Of a stretch of 64,000 nt of DNA, positions 35,077-43,043 are shown in pieces (the first letter of the stretch is position 1; every line of letters starts with the position of its first letter). The position numbers were made by a program, and so were the translations under genes. The stretch comes from Streptosporangiaceae bacterium (GTDB taxonomy: Bacteria > Actinomycetota > Actinomycetes > Streptosporangiales > Streptosporangiaceae): the NCBI GenBank assembly GCA_019245115.1, contig JAFARZ010000427.1, positions 21,236-85,235 on the forward strand, written 5' to 3'. The notes under the pieces are model-generated. The model worked only from the letters and a program-made list of their open reading frames with translations. It searched no databases and had not been told where the DNA came from.

Positions 35077-35210
35077 CCAGCCAGGTTACCGCAGGTGAAC
35101 GGGCGCGTCCTCGACTAGTTCACGACCGAGCATCAGTAGACTCAAGATCGTGCGGCGTGGGATGTCAGCACGTAGAGTGGATAATTCATATACTGTTTCG
35201 GGGGTGTTCG

Positions 35211-35600
35211 GTGACAGTGCCCAACGCCGTGACGATCGGCGGCGAGCGGTTCTACCTGACCGCTAACCAGCGTCCGGACGGTACCCTCGGCGAGGTGTTC
35301 ATCAGGTTCGGGAAGCACGGCACAACCGGCGCCGCCCTCATAGAGAACTACGCCATCGCGCTTTCCGCCGGGCTGCGGTATCGGGTGCCGCTCGCCGATC
35401 TGATCAGGCCGGCGCTCGGCCTCCACTTCGTCCCCAACGGGCACACCGACGACCCGGAGATCCCACGGGTGCGATCCGTGGTCGACTACATCGCTCGCCG
35501 CCTGGCCATCGACTGGCTGCCGTACGCCGTCCGCGCGGAACTGGGCGTCCTCACCCTCACCGAGCGCGTGCGGCGCGAGCAGGAGTGGCTGGCGGCATAG
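35211..35600 (+). CDS. TSCPD-domain protein (ribonucleotide-reductase tail-like)
   Basis: The 129-aa protein is almost entirely a TSCPD domain: GGERFYLTANQRPDGTLGEVFIRF (about 6-29), GTTGAALIENYAIALSAGLRYRVPL, TDDPEIPRVRSVVDYIARRLAIDWLP. This domain forms the C-terminal part of B12-dependent ribonucleotide reductase; here it stands alone, without the catalytic barrel and without its own terminal Cys pair. Separate TSCPD proteins are common in actinobacteria and their role is not established. GTG 35211 gives MTVPNAVTIGG; upstream codons lack support. Repeat A begins 2 nt after its stop. Confidence 0.83.
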   Translation: MTVPNAVTIGGERFYLTANQRPDGTLGEVFIRFGKHGTTGAALIENYAIALSAGLRYRVPLADLIRPALGLHFVPNGHTDDPEIPRVRSVVDYIARRLAIDWLPYAVRAELGVLTLTERVRREQEWLAA

Positions 35601-35602
35601 CT

Positions 35603-35736
35603 CCCTCCGCGCCAAGACCTCGCTGTGTTGAATTGGCCTGGGCCTCCGGCCGCGGCGCTCGGCCGGCTTGGAGCCACGGCGGCAACCGCCGCCCCTCCGG
35701 GACGGCAACCGCCGCGGCAGCTCGCTTCCGCTCGCC
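35603..35736. repeat. Dispersed repeat A interrupted by one unit of repeat B
   Basis: Repeat A runs from CCCTCCGCGCCAAGACCTCGC to CTCGCTTCCGCTCGCC. After GACCTCGCTG the sequence TGTTGAATTGGCCTGGGCCT and ten further bases (35626-35655) intervene, exactly 30 bp, before A continues with CGCTCGGCCGG. The inserted 30 bp are one inverted unit of repeat B. Confidence 0.88.
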
Positions 35737-35785
35737 TCCCGGCGCCCCCTTGCGGTCGGCCGCATGACGGGTCAGGCTCGTAGGT

Positions 35786-36316
35786 GTGGCAGAGAAGCTG
35801 CTTGACCCGACCGGCGCCAGCGAACGGACCGTCGACACCACCCTCGCTCCGCGGCTGCGGAAACTGACCGGGCTGACGGTCGGCCTGCTCGAAAACGCCA
35901 AGCCGAACGCGTCGGTCCTGCTGACCGAGACCGCCCGCGAACTCTGCCGGGCCCACGGCGTCAGTGACTTCGTGATGTACCAGAAGGGATATTTCGGCAC
36001 GCCGGCCGAGGAGAGCCTGATCCAGCGGATCCTGCACAACTGCGACTTCGTAGTGGCCGGAATCGGCGATTGAGGCTCGTGCAGCGCGGCCAGTCTGGCC
36101 GACGGGATCCTGCTGGAGCGGGCCGGGGTGCCCGCGGTCAGCATCTGCACCGATCCATTCGTCCTGACAGCGCAGGCGATGGCGCGGTCTTACGGCTTCC
36201 CCGGCTTCGAGTACCTGAGCATCCCGCACCCCGTTGCCAGCCTGACCGCCGAGCAGATCCGCGACCGGGTGCGCGATTTCATGCCCGATCTGCTGCGGAT
36301 CCTGGGGGTCGAATGA
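35786..36316 (+). CDS. UGSC-family selenoprotein (in-frame UGA read as selenocysteine)
   Basis: One open frame runs GTG 35786 to stop 36314-36316 if the TGA at 36071-36073 is read as selenocysteine. It gives 176 aa with the motif Sec96-Gly-Ser-Cys99 in the context GIGD-U-GSCSASLADG, the signature for which the UGSC (seleno)protein family is named. Sequence before the TGA (LTGLTVGLLENAKPNASVLL) and after it (LLERAGVPAVSICTDPF, PHPVASLT) is good coding sequence in the same frame, which argues against a pseudogene. A hairpin with a G-first loop lies 20 nt downstream (separate entry). A Sec/Cys pair in CxxC spacing suggests redox chemistry; the substrate is unknown. Its stop overlaps the next gene by 4 nt. 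The selenocysteine genes selABC are not in the window. Confidence 0.85.
36088..36100 (+). promoter_or_regulatory. Candidate bacterial SECIS hairpin
   Basis: GGCCA (36088-36092), loop GTC, TGGCC (36096-36100). The loop begins with G and lies 20 nt after the UGA, inside the spacing of bacterial SECIS elements, which sit in the coding region just 3' of the UGA and bind SelB. The stem is short and only its position makes it convincing. Confidence 0.55.
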
Positions 36317-37512
36317 CAACTGCGTCGAATTTGCCTGGGCCTCCAGCCGCGGCGCTGAATTTGCCTGGGCCTCCGGCCGCGGCGCTGAATTTGCCTGGGC
36401 CTCCGGCCGCGGCGTCGCAGGCCGGAGTGGCGGATCCGTCCCTGACCGAGGACTCCGCGGCGGTGCGGCGGGCCATCGAGTACTACGCGGACCAGGGCTG
36501 GACCGACGGGTTGCCGGTCGTCCCCGTCACCGAGTCCTACCTGGCCGAGTTCCTGGCCCAGACCGACCGCGATCCGGCCGACGTCCTGCTGGCGATGCCG
36601 CACCTGAACCGGGAGTGCACGGTCCGGCTGGCCGCCATCAACGCGGCGCTGGCCGGCTGCCGGCCGGAGTATCTGCCGGTCGTTCTCGCCGCGTGGGAGT
36701 CGCTGGCGGCCGAGGGATACGCGACCCGTGCCATCTGGCAGTCCACCACGGGGACCGCCCCGTTCCTGATCGTGAACGGACCGGTCTGCGAGCGGATCGG
36801 CCTGAACAGCAAGGGGAACGTGTTCGGCTCCGGCTTCCGCGCGAACGCGACGATAGGCCGGGCCATACGCCTCGGCGTGATCAACGCGTTCGGCCTGCGG
36901 CCACGCGAACTCGATCAGGCCACGCAGGGCACCCCGGCCAAGTACACGGCCTGTATGGCGGAAAACGAAGAGGAGAGCCCCTGGGCGCCGCTGCATGTTG
37001 AGTTCGGCCTTGACCCGGCGGACAGCGCCGTGACCGCGTTGACCATCCGCTCAACGCTGCACGTCGAGGCGCGGCACACGCAGATGCCCGAGCAACTCGC
37101 CACCGATATCGGCGGGACGATCTCGCGCACCGGCGCGCTCGTGCACGAGACGACCAGCGCCCTGCTGGTGCTCAGCCCGGAACACGCGCGGCTGTTCCAC
37201 AACGCCGGCTGGTCCAAGGAGGACGTCCGGCAGTACCTGTACGAGAACGCGGTCCGTACTCCAGCGGAGCTGGCAGCCGCCGGCAAGGACGCGCTGTCCA
37301 GCCGGACCCGCTGGCGGCTGCCATCCGATCACCCCGACGCGCAGCCTGGGTCCGCGGTCAACGGGGACGTTCCGGTACGGATGCTGAACTCCCCCGCCGC
37401 GGTCCTCATCGTGGTCGCCGGGGCCGGCAACGCCGGCGTGTCCGCGATCGTCGAGACCATGGGCCCGCGCGGCGGCCCGCCCCCGGTCACCAAGGTGCAC
37501 ATGGCCCCGTAG
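36313..37512 (+). CDS. Uncharacterised partner of the UGSC protein, with a repeat-B-encoded N-terminus
   Basis: The 399-aa protein starts at an ATG that overlaps the stop of the selenoprotein gene (ATGA), so the two are coupled. Residues 6-35 are three decapeptides NLPGPPAAAL encoded by three inverted units of repeat B and are surely not part of the fold. The conserved body starts near residue 45 (EDSAAVRRAIEYYADQGW, TDGLPVVPVTE) and includes CTVRLAAINAALAGCRPEYLPV, TTGTAPFLIVNGPV, GSGFRANATIGRAIRL and TRWRLPSDHP. Cysteines occur near residues 99, 116 and 159. I recall similar proteins beside UGSC genes but know no reaction for them. A strong terminator follows. Confidence 0.75.
   Translation: MTTASNLPGPPAAALNLPGPPAAALNLPGPPAAASQAGVADPSLTEDSAAVRRAIEYYADQGWTDGLPVVPVTESYLAEFLAQTDRDPADVLLAMPHLNRECTVRLAAINAALAGCRPEYLPVVLAAWESLAAEGYATRAIWQSTTGTAPFLIVNGPVCERIGLNSKGNVFGSGFRANATIGRAIRLGVINAFGLRPRELDQATQGTPAKYTACMAENEEESPWAPLHVEFGLDPADSAVTALTIRSTLHVEARHTQMPEQLATDIGGTISRTGALVHETTSALLVLSPEHARLFHNAGWSKEDVRQYLYENAVRTPAELAAAGKDALSSRTRWRLPSDHPDAQPGSAVNGDVPVRMLNSPAAVLIVVAGAGNAGVSAIVETMGPRGGPPPVTKVHMAP
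36327..36416. repeat. Repeat B, three inverted 30-bp units at the start of a gene
   Basis: Units at 36327-36356, 36357-36386 and 36387-36416, GAATTTGCCTGGGCCTCC(A/G)G and ten further bases, inverted relative to the 19741 array and with TTG for TGG codons. They follow the start codon by 14 nt and keep the frame. Confidence 0.93.
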
Positions 37513-37514
37513 GT

Positions 37515-37575
37515 CCGGGGGTGAATGTGCCGTTGTCCCCCCTTTAGGGGGTGCGATGGCACATTCACCCCCCGG
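37515..37575. terminator. Two-level hairpin terminator between convergent genes
   Basis: CCGGGGGTGAATGTGCC (37515-37531) pairs with 37558-37575 with one bulged C, and the enclosed CCCCC/GGGGG forms a second hairpin. It ends the UGSC operon from the left and overlaps the stop codon of the fused LivHMG gene on the other strand. Confidence 0.8.
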
Positions 37576-40294
37576 GCGGCTGCGGCTGCGGCTGCGGCTG
37601 CGGGGTCTCCGCTGGGGTGGGGGTCGCGCCTAGGTAGGCGGCGATTACCTGGGGGTTGTCCCGGACCGCTCGCGGTGTGCCGTCAAAGATCACCTGACCG
37701 AATTCAAGCACCACAACCCGATCGCATACGCTCAGCACGAGGCCCATGTCGTGCTCGATCAGCAGCATGGACTGCCCATCATCGGCCAGCTCGCGCAGGC
37801 ACTTACCCAGTTCCGATGTCTCCCGCGTGTCCAAGCCAGAGGCGGGCTCGTCAAGGCACAGCAACGCTGGCCCACCGGCAAGAGCCCGGGCCACGCCGAT
37901 GAGCTTGCGCTGGCCGGCCGAAAGCTGGCCGGGCATCAGGCCGGCCGCCCATTTCATGTGGACCAAATCAAGTGCTTGTTCCGCATCTGCGTGCCGGGAT
38001 GAAACCATCAGGTTCTCGCGGACATCCAGGTCCTCGAAAAGCTCGGTGCTCTGCCAGGTCCGGGCCAGCCCGCGGCGGGCGCGCTCATATGGCGGCAACC
38101 CGCCCAGATCGGCCCCGGCCAGCTCGACGTGGCCGGTACACCGGACGAATCCGCTGACCGCGTCGATCAGCGTGGTCTTGCCCGCGCCGTTCGGGCCGAT
38201 CAGGCCGACCAGTTCCCCCGGGCGGACCTCGATCGACACGTCGCTGAGCGCGAGCACGCCGCCGAACGCGACCGACAGACCGGTTACGCGCAGGACGGCA
38301 TCGCCGGGCCGTGGGACGCGCGGAGCGCGCTTACGGGGCGACTCCACGGGCGGAGGATCGGGTGGCGGAGGAGGCACCACCGCCCGTTCGTTGAAACGCT
38401 TGTAAAAGGCTCCGGCGACACCTTCAGGATTCTGCAGCAAGGTCAGGATCAGCACCACCCCGCCGAACAGCAGGAACCAGTTTCCGTTGAGCCCGAACCA
38501 CTTGTCCAGGGCGTATGGCAGCAAGGCCTGGGCCGAGATCAGGCCGGCGAACACCGCACCGGAGATCAGCGTGATGCCGCCCGCGTAGGCGAAGGCGATC
38601 AGGCTCAGCGCGGTCACCGCGTCGAAGCGGTCGGCGCTCACCGACCCGAAATTGTACGCGTACAGCGACCCGGCGACCCCGGCGATGAATGCCGCGATAC
38701 CGAACGCGATCAGCTTGACGGCCCGCGGGTTGATCGCCACCGCCGCGGCGGCCCGTTCGTTCGAGCGCACCGCCAGCATCCGCTGCCCGAGGGTTCCGCG
38801 GCGCAAAAGTCCCACAAACACGCACAGAACCACCGCCACGAGGAGCACGACCCAGCCGAAAACCGGGCTGGGCTGATCGCCGTCCAGGCCGCGGAACCCC
38901 GCGTGCGTGCCCAGGTCGAGCCCGAACAGGCGCGGCTCCGGCACCGGGGAGCCGGACTGACCGCCACCCCAGGTGGTGTTGACGAAGCCGAAGTTCTCGA
39001 TGGCCACCGCGGCGGCCAGCGTCACGACGGCCAGGCTCACTCCGCGCACCCGCAACGCTGAGAACGCGGTCACCAGCCCGAAAACGACGGCCGCGAGCAC
39101 ACCCGCCGCCGCGCCCAGCGGAAAGCCGATCCCGGCCCCCACCGCCAGGTGCGAGATCGTGAAGCCGGTCACCCCGGCCAAGGTGAGCTGCACCACGGAG
39201 ATCTGGCCGACGAAGCCGGTGATGACCACCAGCGACAGCGCCATCAGCGTGCCGATCAGCGAGTTGATCAGCGCTTCGCGGAAGTCGAACGGCAGCACCA
39301 CCAGCGCGACCGCGCACACCGCGGCCAGCGGCAGCGACGTGGCGGCCAGGCGGCGGGGGCGTGGCGCCTCGGGCAGGCGGCGTTCGACCAGTTCGCCGCG
39401 GCCGGGTAGCCGCGCGCCGCGCAGGAACATCGCCAGGACGATGATCACGAACGCGAGCAGGTCGGTGACGCCGGGCAGCGCGACGCCACCCGAGGTCGGG
39501 AACCATGACTGGCTCGCCGCATAGTTGATCAGCGAGTCACCGATGCCGATCCCGATGCCGGCCGCGCACGCGACGCCGAATGAGCTGAAACCGGCCAGCA
39601 GCGCCGCGGCCAGCGCGGGCACGATCTGGAGCGGCAACGTGCTGGAGTCAAGCTGGGTTATCGACGCCGCCAGGATCCCGATCGATCCCGCGACCAGCGC
39701 GGCGATCAGGGTGTTCACCAGCGAGATCAGGTTCGGTGAGAGGCCACCGAGCATGGCCGCGACTTCGTTCTCCGAGGCCGCACGGGTGGCGAGGCCGAAC
39801 CGCGTCCACCGGTAGAACGCCGCCAGCGCCGCGGTAGCGACGATGACCACGCCGGTCAGGATGAACCGGTCCACCGGGATCACCACGCCGAACACCCGGA
39901 CCGTGCTGGTGGGCAGCACGCTGGGCTCCGGCTGCGCGGTGGTGCCGAAGGCAAGCAGCATCGACGCCTGCGCGACCAGCAGCACGCCCAGCGAGGAGAC
40001 GAGCTTGGCCAGCGGCGCCGCGTTCCGCAGCGGCCGGAACACGATCAGCTCGATCGCCGCGCCCGCCGCCAGCGCGAAGAGCAGGCTGATCACCAGCGCC
40101 GGCGCGGCGGGCAGGTTTGCGATGCGTCCGGTGCGCAGGGCCCAGTAGGCGTACCCGGCCAGCATCGCGACCCCGCCGGTCGCCAGGTTGATGATCCCCG
40201 ACCCGCGGTACGTCAGCACGACGGCGAGCGCCAGCCCGGCGATCAGCGCGCCGGAGCCCAGTCCGAGCAGGATGAACAGGAGTATCTGTTGCAA
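37565..40294 (-). CDS. Fused branched-chain-type ABC transporter: LivH permease, LivM permease and LivG ATPase in one chain
   Basis: The 909-aa protein joins three parts usually coded separately. Residues 1-295 are a LivH-type permease, about 305-640 a LivM-type permease, and after a Pro-rich linker (VVPPPPPDPPPVESP) about 668-890 is a LivG-type ATPase with Walker A GLIGPNGAGKTTLID, signature LSAGQRKLIGVARAL and Walker B LLCLDEPASGLD. It ends in a Pro-Gln repeat (PQPQPQPQPPGG). Permease-permease and permease-ATPase fusions are known in HAAT importers; the triple fusion fixes a 1:1:1 ratio. The TTG start is 6 nt after the stop of the substrate-binding gene. It imports an amino acid, urea or a related small amide; the substrate is not readable. 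Confidence 0.92.
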   Translation of the reverse strand: MQQILLFILLGLGSGALIAGLALAVVLTYRGSGIINLATGGVAMLAGYAYWALRTGRIANLPAAPALVISLLFALAAGAAIELIVFRPLRNAAPLAKLVSSLGVLLVAQASMLLAFGTTAQPEPSVLPTSTVRVFGVVIPVDRFILTGVVIVATAALAAFYRWTRFGLATRAASENEVAAMLGGLSPNLISLVNTLIAALVAGSIGILAASITQLDSSTLPLQIVPALAAALLAGFSSFGVACAAGIGIGIGDSLINYAASQSWFPTSGGVALPGVTDLLAFVIIVLAMFLRGARLPGRGELVERRLPEAPRPRRLAATSLPLAAVCAVALVVLPFDFREALINSLIGTLMALSLVVITGFVGQISVVQLTLAGVTGFTISHLAVGAGIGFPLGAAAGVLAAVVFGLVTAFSALRVRGVSLAVVTLAAAVAIENFGFVNTTWGGGQSGSPVPEPRLFGLDLGTHAGFRGLDGDQPSPVFGWVVLLVAVVLCVFVGLLRRGTLGQRMLAVRSNERAAAAVAINPRAVKLIAFGIAAFIAGVAGSLYAYNFGSVSADRFDAVTALSLIAFAYAGGITLISGAVFAGLISAQALLPYALDKWFGLNGNWFLLFGGVVLILTLLQNPEGVAGAFYKRFNERAVVPPPPPDPPPVESPRKRAPRVPRPGDAVLRVTGLSVAFGGVLALSDVSIEVRPGELVGLIGPNGAGKTTLIDAVSGFVRCTGHVELAGADLGGLPPYERARRGLARTWQSTELFEDLDVRENLMVSSRHADAEQALDLVHMKWAAGLMPGQLSAGQRKLIGVARALAGGPALLCLDEPASGLDTRETSELGKCLRELADDGQSMLLIEHDMGLVLSVCDRVVVLEFGQVIFDGTPRAVRDNPQVIAAYLGATPTPAETPQPQPQPQPPGG

Positions 40295-40300
40295 GGCGGC

Positions 40301-41626
40301 TTACCCGGGAGGTTGCAGCCAGCCGGCAACCTTGACGAAGTCGTGGTTCCCCTTGTACACGAAGAACTGGGTCCGGTCGTTGCAGACCGCGGGAGCCGAC
40401 GGGTACTTGCCGCACTGAAGCGCCGGAGCGCCGAGCGCGACCGGCCCGGTGAACCCCTTGGCCTGTCCGAGCACGGCCTGCGGCGTGATGTGGCCGTAAC
40501 CGAGCTGGTTGAGGAACCGGACGGTCGTCAGTATCTGCGCGAACGCGACGATGTTCCACGGGTCCGGCGCGTCGGCCGGATTGCCGTACTGCTTGGTCAC
40601 GTTCATGTAGGCCGGCATGCCCGGATCGGTGGGGTCGCCGAACAGCGAGCTGGCGATCGCATAGGTCCAGAGCGGGAAGTCGCCCCCGAGGCCCGCGGCG
40701 ACCTGCCCGTTCAGGCACAGCGGCGCGGACACGATCTTCTTCGCGTCGGTGATGCCCAGCTCTTTGAGGCCTTTGGCGAGGTTCACGCAGCCAGATGAGT
40801 CGCTGTAGGGGATCACCATGTCGGCGGTCTGCGCGCCGGCACTGGTCAGCGGCCCGATCAGGTCGGTCTGGTTTTCGTCGTAGCCGACCTGCCTGACCGT
40901 GACGCCGGCCTGTCTGAGCGACGCCGCGATGGCGGCCGCGCCTTGCGTGATGCCCTCGATGTCCGGATATATCAGTGCAGCGGTCTTGGCGTGCAGAATG
41001 TCCTTGGCGTAGCTCCCGAACGGCCCGAGCACATGGGTCACATCGCCGAAGAGAATGACGGAGCTGGGCCGGGTGGCGTCTGTTGGGGTTGCGGCGACCC
41101 CGACGATGACCGGCTTGGTCGTGCCGATCGTGGAGTAGAAGGACTGGATACCGATCGCCACGGCGCCTTCGTCGATGACGGAGACGCTTTTGTCCGCGGC
41201 CATCTGCTGCCCGCAGGTCGTGCCTTCCTCCTCGGCGGAGGTGATGAAACAGGTCTTCAGCGCGACCGGGTGGCCGTCGACGCCGTGGAGGGTCGCGTTG
41301 ATGTACTTGACCGCGAGCTGTGCGCCGGCGGTTGCCAGCGGGCCGATCTGCTGCTGGCCGCCCTGCTGGTTGATCCAGCCGATGTACACCGGCGCCTGTG
41401 CGGAGTCCGCCGGGCCGGACTTGGCGCCGATGTACGTCGCGTAGTTGGTGACCGAGGCGCTCCCGGCGCCGCCTGAGTTCGTGGTTGGCGCGCTCGAGGT
41501 TGGCGCGGTTGCGGTATGGGTCCCGCTGGCAGTGCTGCCTGATGTGCCGCTGCTGCATCCTGCGGCTAGAGCCGCGGTAACGACTGCCACGGCGGACGTC
41601 GCGATCATCCGCGCTTGTGTTCGCAC
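40301..41626 (-). CDS. Branched-chain-type ABC transporter substrate-binding lipoprotein
   Basis: The 441-aa protein has a lipoprotein signal (MIATSAVAVVTAALAAGCSS, Cys near 24), a Ser/Thr/Ala-rich linker, and a type I periplasmic-binding fold of the LivJ class (APVYIGWINQQGG, ATAGAQLAVKYINATLHGVDGHPVAL, TADMVIPYSDSSGC). The GTG start at 41626 stands 5 nt behind GGGAGG, which is far better than the earlier start of the open frame. It is first in a unit with the fused LivHMG gene and divergent from the second ATPase gene, so the five functions of one importer are complete in the cluster. Confidence 0.92.
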   Translation of the reverse strand: MRTQARMIATSAVAVVTAALAAGCSSGTSGSTASGTHTATAPTSSAPTTNSGGAGSASVTNYATYIGAKSGPADSAQAPVYIGWINQQGGQQQIGPLATAGAQLAVKYINATLHGVDGHPVALKTCFITSAEEEGTTCGQQMAADKSVSVIDEGAVAIGIQSFYSTIGTTKPVIVGVAATPTDATRPSSVILFGDVTHVLGPFGSYAKDILHAKTAALIYPDIEGITQGAAAIAASLRQAGVTVRQVGYDENQTDLIGPLTSAGAQTADMVIPYSDSSGCVNLAKGLKELGITDAKKIVSAPLCLNGQVAAGLGGDFPLWTYAIASSLFGDPTDPGMPAYMNVTKQYGNPADAPDPWNIVAFAQILTTVRFLNQLGYGHITPQAVLGQAKGFTGPVALGAPALQCGKYPSAPAVCNDRTQFFVYKGNHDFVKVAGWLQPPG

Positions 41627-41698
41627 GGCGCCTCCCACAACTGCGGCCAGACAAGCCAGACACGGCGGATACGCACCAAGCAAAAACCTCGCCCAATG

Positions 41699-41735
41699 AT
41701 GTGTCAACAATTTTGGCAGCAACATGTGTCACAAC
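41699..41735. promoter_or_regulatory. Direct-repeat candidate operator between divergent transporter genes
   Basis: ATGTGTCAACAA (41699-41710) and ATGTGTCACAAC (41724-41735) are 25 bp apart, that is on the same DNA face roughly, in the divergent promoter region. TTGACA occurs on the minus strand within the first copy (candidate -35). A shared regulator site for both directions is plausible. Confidence 0.4.
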
Positions 41736-41771
41736 ATTGTGAAGTGTGTTGGTGCTTGGTACCGTGCGCCC

Positions 41772-42500
41772 ATGGCTTGTGGCCCGCCACAGGATGCGGA
41801 GATCACGCTCGAGCTTGACGGGGTGAGCGCCGGATATGACGGGGCGCCGGTGGTACGCGGACTGACGCTCACCGTGGCTCGCGGCGAGGTGGTCGCCCTG
41901 CTCGGGCCGAACGGCGCCGGGAAGACCACGACCCTGCGCGCGATCTCCGGCCTGGTGAAACTGGTCAGCGGTGTCATCCGCCTGGATGGCGCCGATCTGG
42001 CCGGCGTCTCCCCCGCCGCGCGGGCGCGCCGGGGCATCAGTCACGTCCCGCACGATCGCGGCATCTTCTACGGGCTGACCGTCGACGAACATTTCCGTCT
42101 GGACGGCACGACGAGCGCGGCGACGGTGGCCGCCATGGAGCAGTTCCCTAGGCTGCGTGACCTGCGTCACCGCAGGGCCGGGCTGCTGTCGGGCGGCGAG
42201 CAGCAGATGCTCGCCATCGCGCGGGCGCTGGCGCGGCGGCCGCGCCTGCTACTGCTCGACGAGCTCAGCCTCGGCCTGGCGCCGGTGATCGTCGAGCGGT
42301 TGCTGCCGGTCGTCCGCGAACTGGCCGCCACCCACGGAACCGCCGTTCTGCTGGTCGAACAGCATGTGCACCTGGCACTTGAGGTCGCGGACCGCGGCTA
42401 CGTGCTCTCGCACGGTGAACTGGTGGCCTCCGGGACCGCCGCGATGCTTCGCGCCGAGGACTCTCCGCTCGCGGCCAGCTACCTGGGCATCGATCAGTAA
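41772..42500 (+). CDS. Branched-chain-type ABC transporter ATPase (LivF)
   Basis: The 242-aa protein has Walker A LLGPNGAGKTTTLRA (Gly45-Thr52), signature LLSGGEQQMLAIARAL, Walker B LLLLDELSLGLAP and the switch His in LVEQHVHLAL. It is the second ATPase for the importer whose other parts are coded divergently. ATG 41772 is the likely start; no clear ribosome site is visible and the frame continues upstream to the direct repeats. A structured element begins 40 nt after the stop. Confidence 0.92.
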   Translation: MACGPPQDAEITLELDGVSAGYDGAPVVRGLTLTVARGEVVALLGPNGAGKTTTLRAISGLVKLVSGVIRLDGADLAGVSPAARARRGISHVPHDRGIFYGLTVDEHFRLDGTTSAATVAAMEQFPRLRDLRHRRAGLLSGGEQQMLAIARALARRPRLLLLDELSLGLAPVIVERLLPVVRELAATHGTAVLLVEQHVHLALEVADRGYVLSHGELVASGTAAMLRAEDSPLAASYLGIDQ

Positions 42501-42539
42501 ACGCGGGGGCGCGGTCCGCTGGGGGCGGGAGCGGTCCGC

Positions 42540-42742
42540 GTTGCGGCACGTTGGCGACCTCATCCGTACCTGACTCTTTCGGCTCAGCGACGCAAATCCT
42601 CGCCATCGTTACAAAGCGGGCACCCCTCGCCCCCGCCTTACGGAAATAAGGAGCCTCGCGGAAGAAAAGGCGCCGGAAACCGGCACCCAATCCTCCACAA
42701 GGCCCTTAATTTCCACGCCACGCAGACGGCGGACTGCCGACG
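42540..42742 (+). ncRNA. Structured intergenic element, copy 3 of 3
   Basis: It begins GTTGCGGCACGTTGGCG. The inner hairpin is GGCGCCGG (42669-42676) with CCGGCACC (42680-42687, one mismatch); the outer stem joins GGAAAT (42642-42647) and GCC to GGCCCTTAATTTCC (42701-42714). CGCAAATCCTC is shared with copy 2. The region 42501-43043 holds this element, a short TAGGCGGT repeat (42900-42924) and no gene. Confidence 0.65.
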
Positions 42743-43043
42743 TATCCAAACATATACGGATAAAATACCCAGCGACCCGCTGCGCCGAGTCCGCCGACTA
42801 TTAACTGACACGCCCCTAATCGCCATCATCCAATCCCGCCCTGCACCACAAATCATGAAATGTCCGGAATTGGGCGGTGGACGCCCGCCGGCTGTGCGGC
42901 TAGGCGGTTAGGCGGTTAGGCGGCCCCTGACCTGCACGGCGACGTTTCCGTCAGCGTTACTGCGACGTAATCGTTCATGGTCTGAGCGCATGCTCTTGCC
43001 ATGGTCCCCACGATGTCATCCAGCACAGCCCAGCGGAGGATTC

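Noticed and set aside
36071..36073. Nonsense mutation splitting a gene into two pseudogene parts
   Set aside because: Frame and coding quality continue perfectly on both sides, the motif is exactly UGSC, and a hairpin is placed correctly; selenocysteine fits better.
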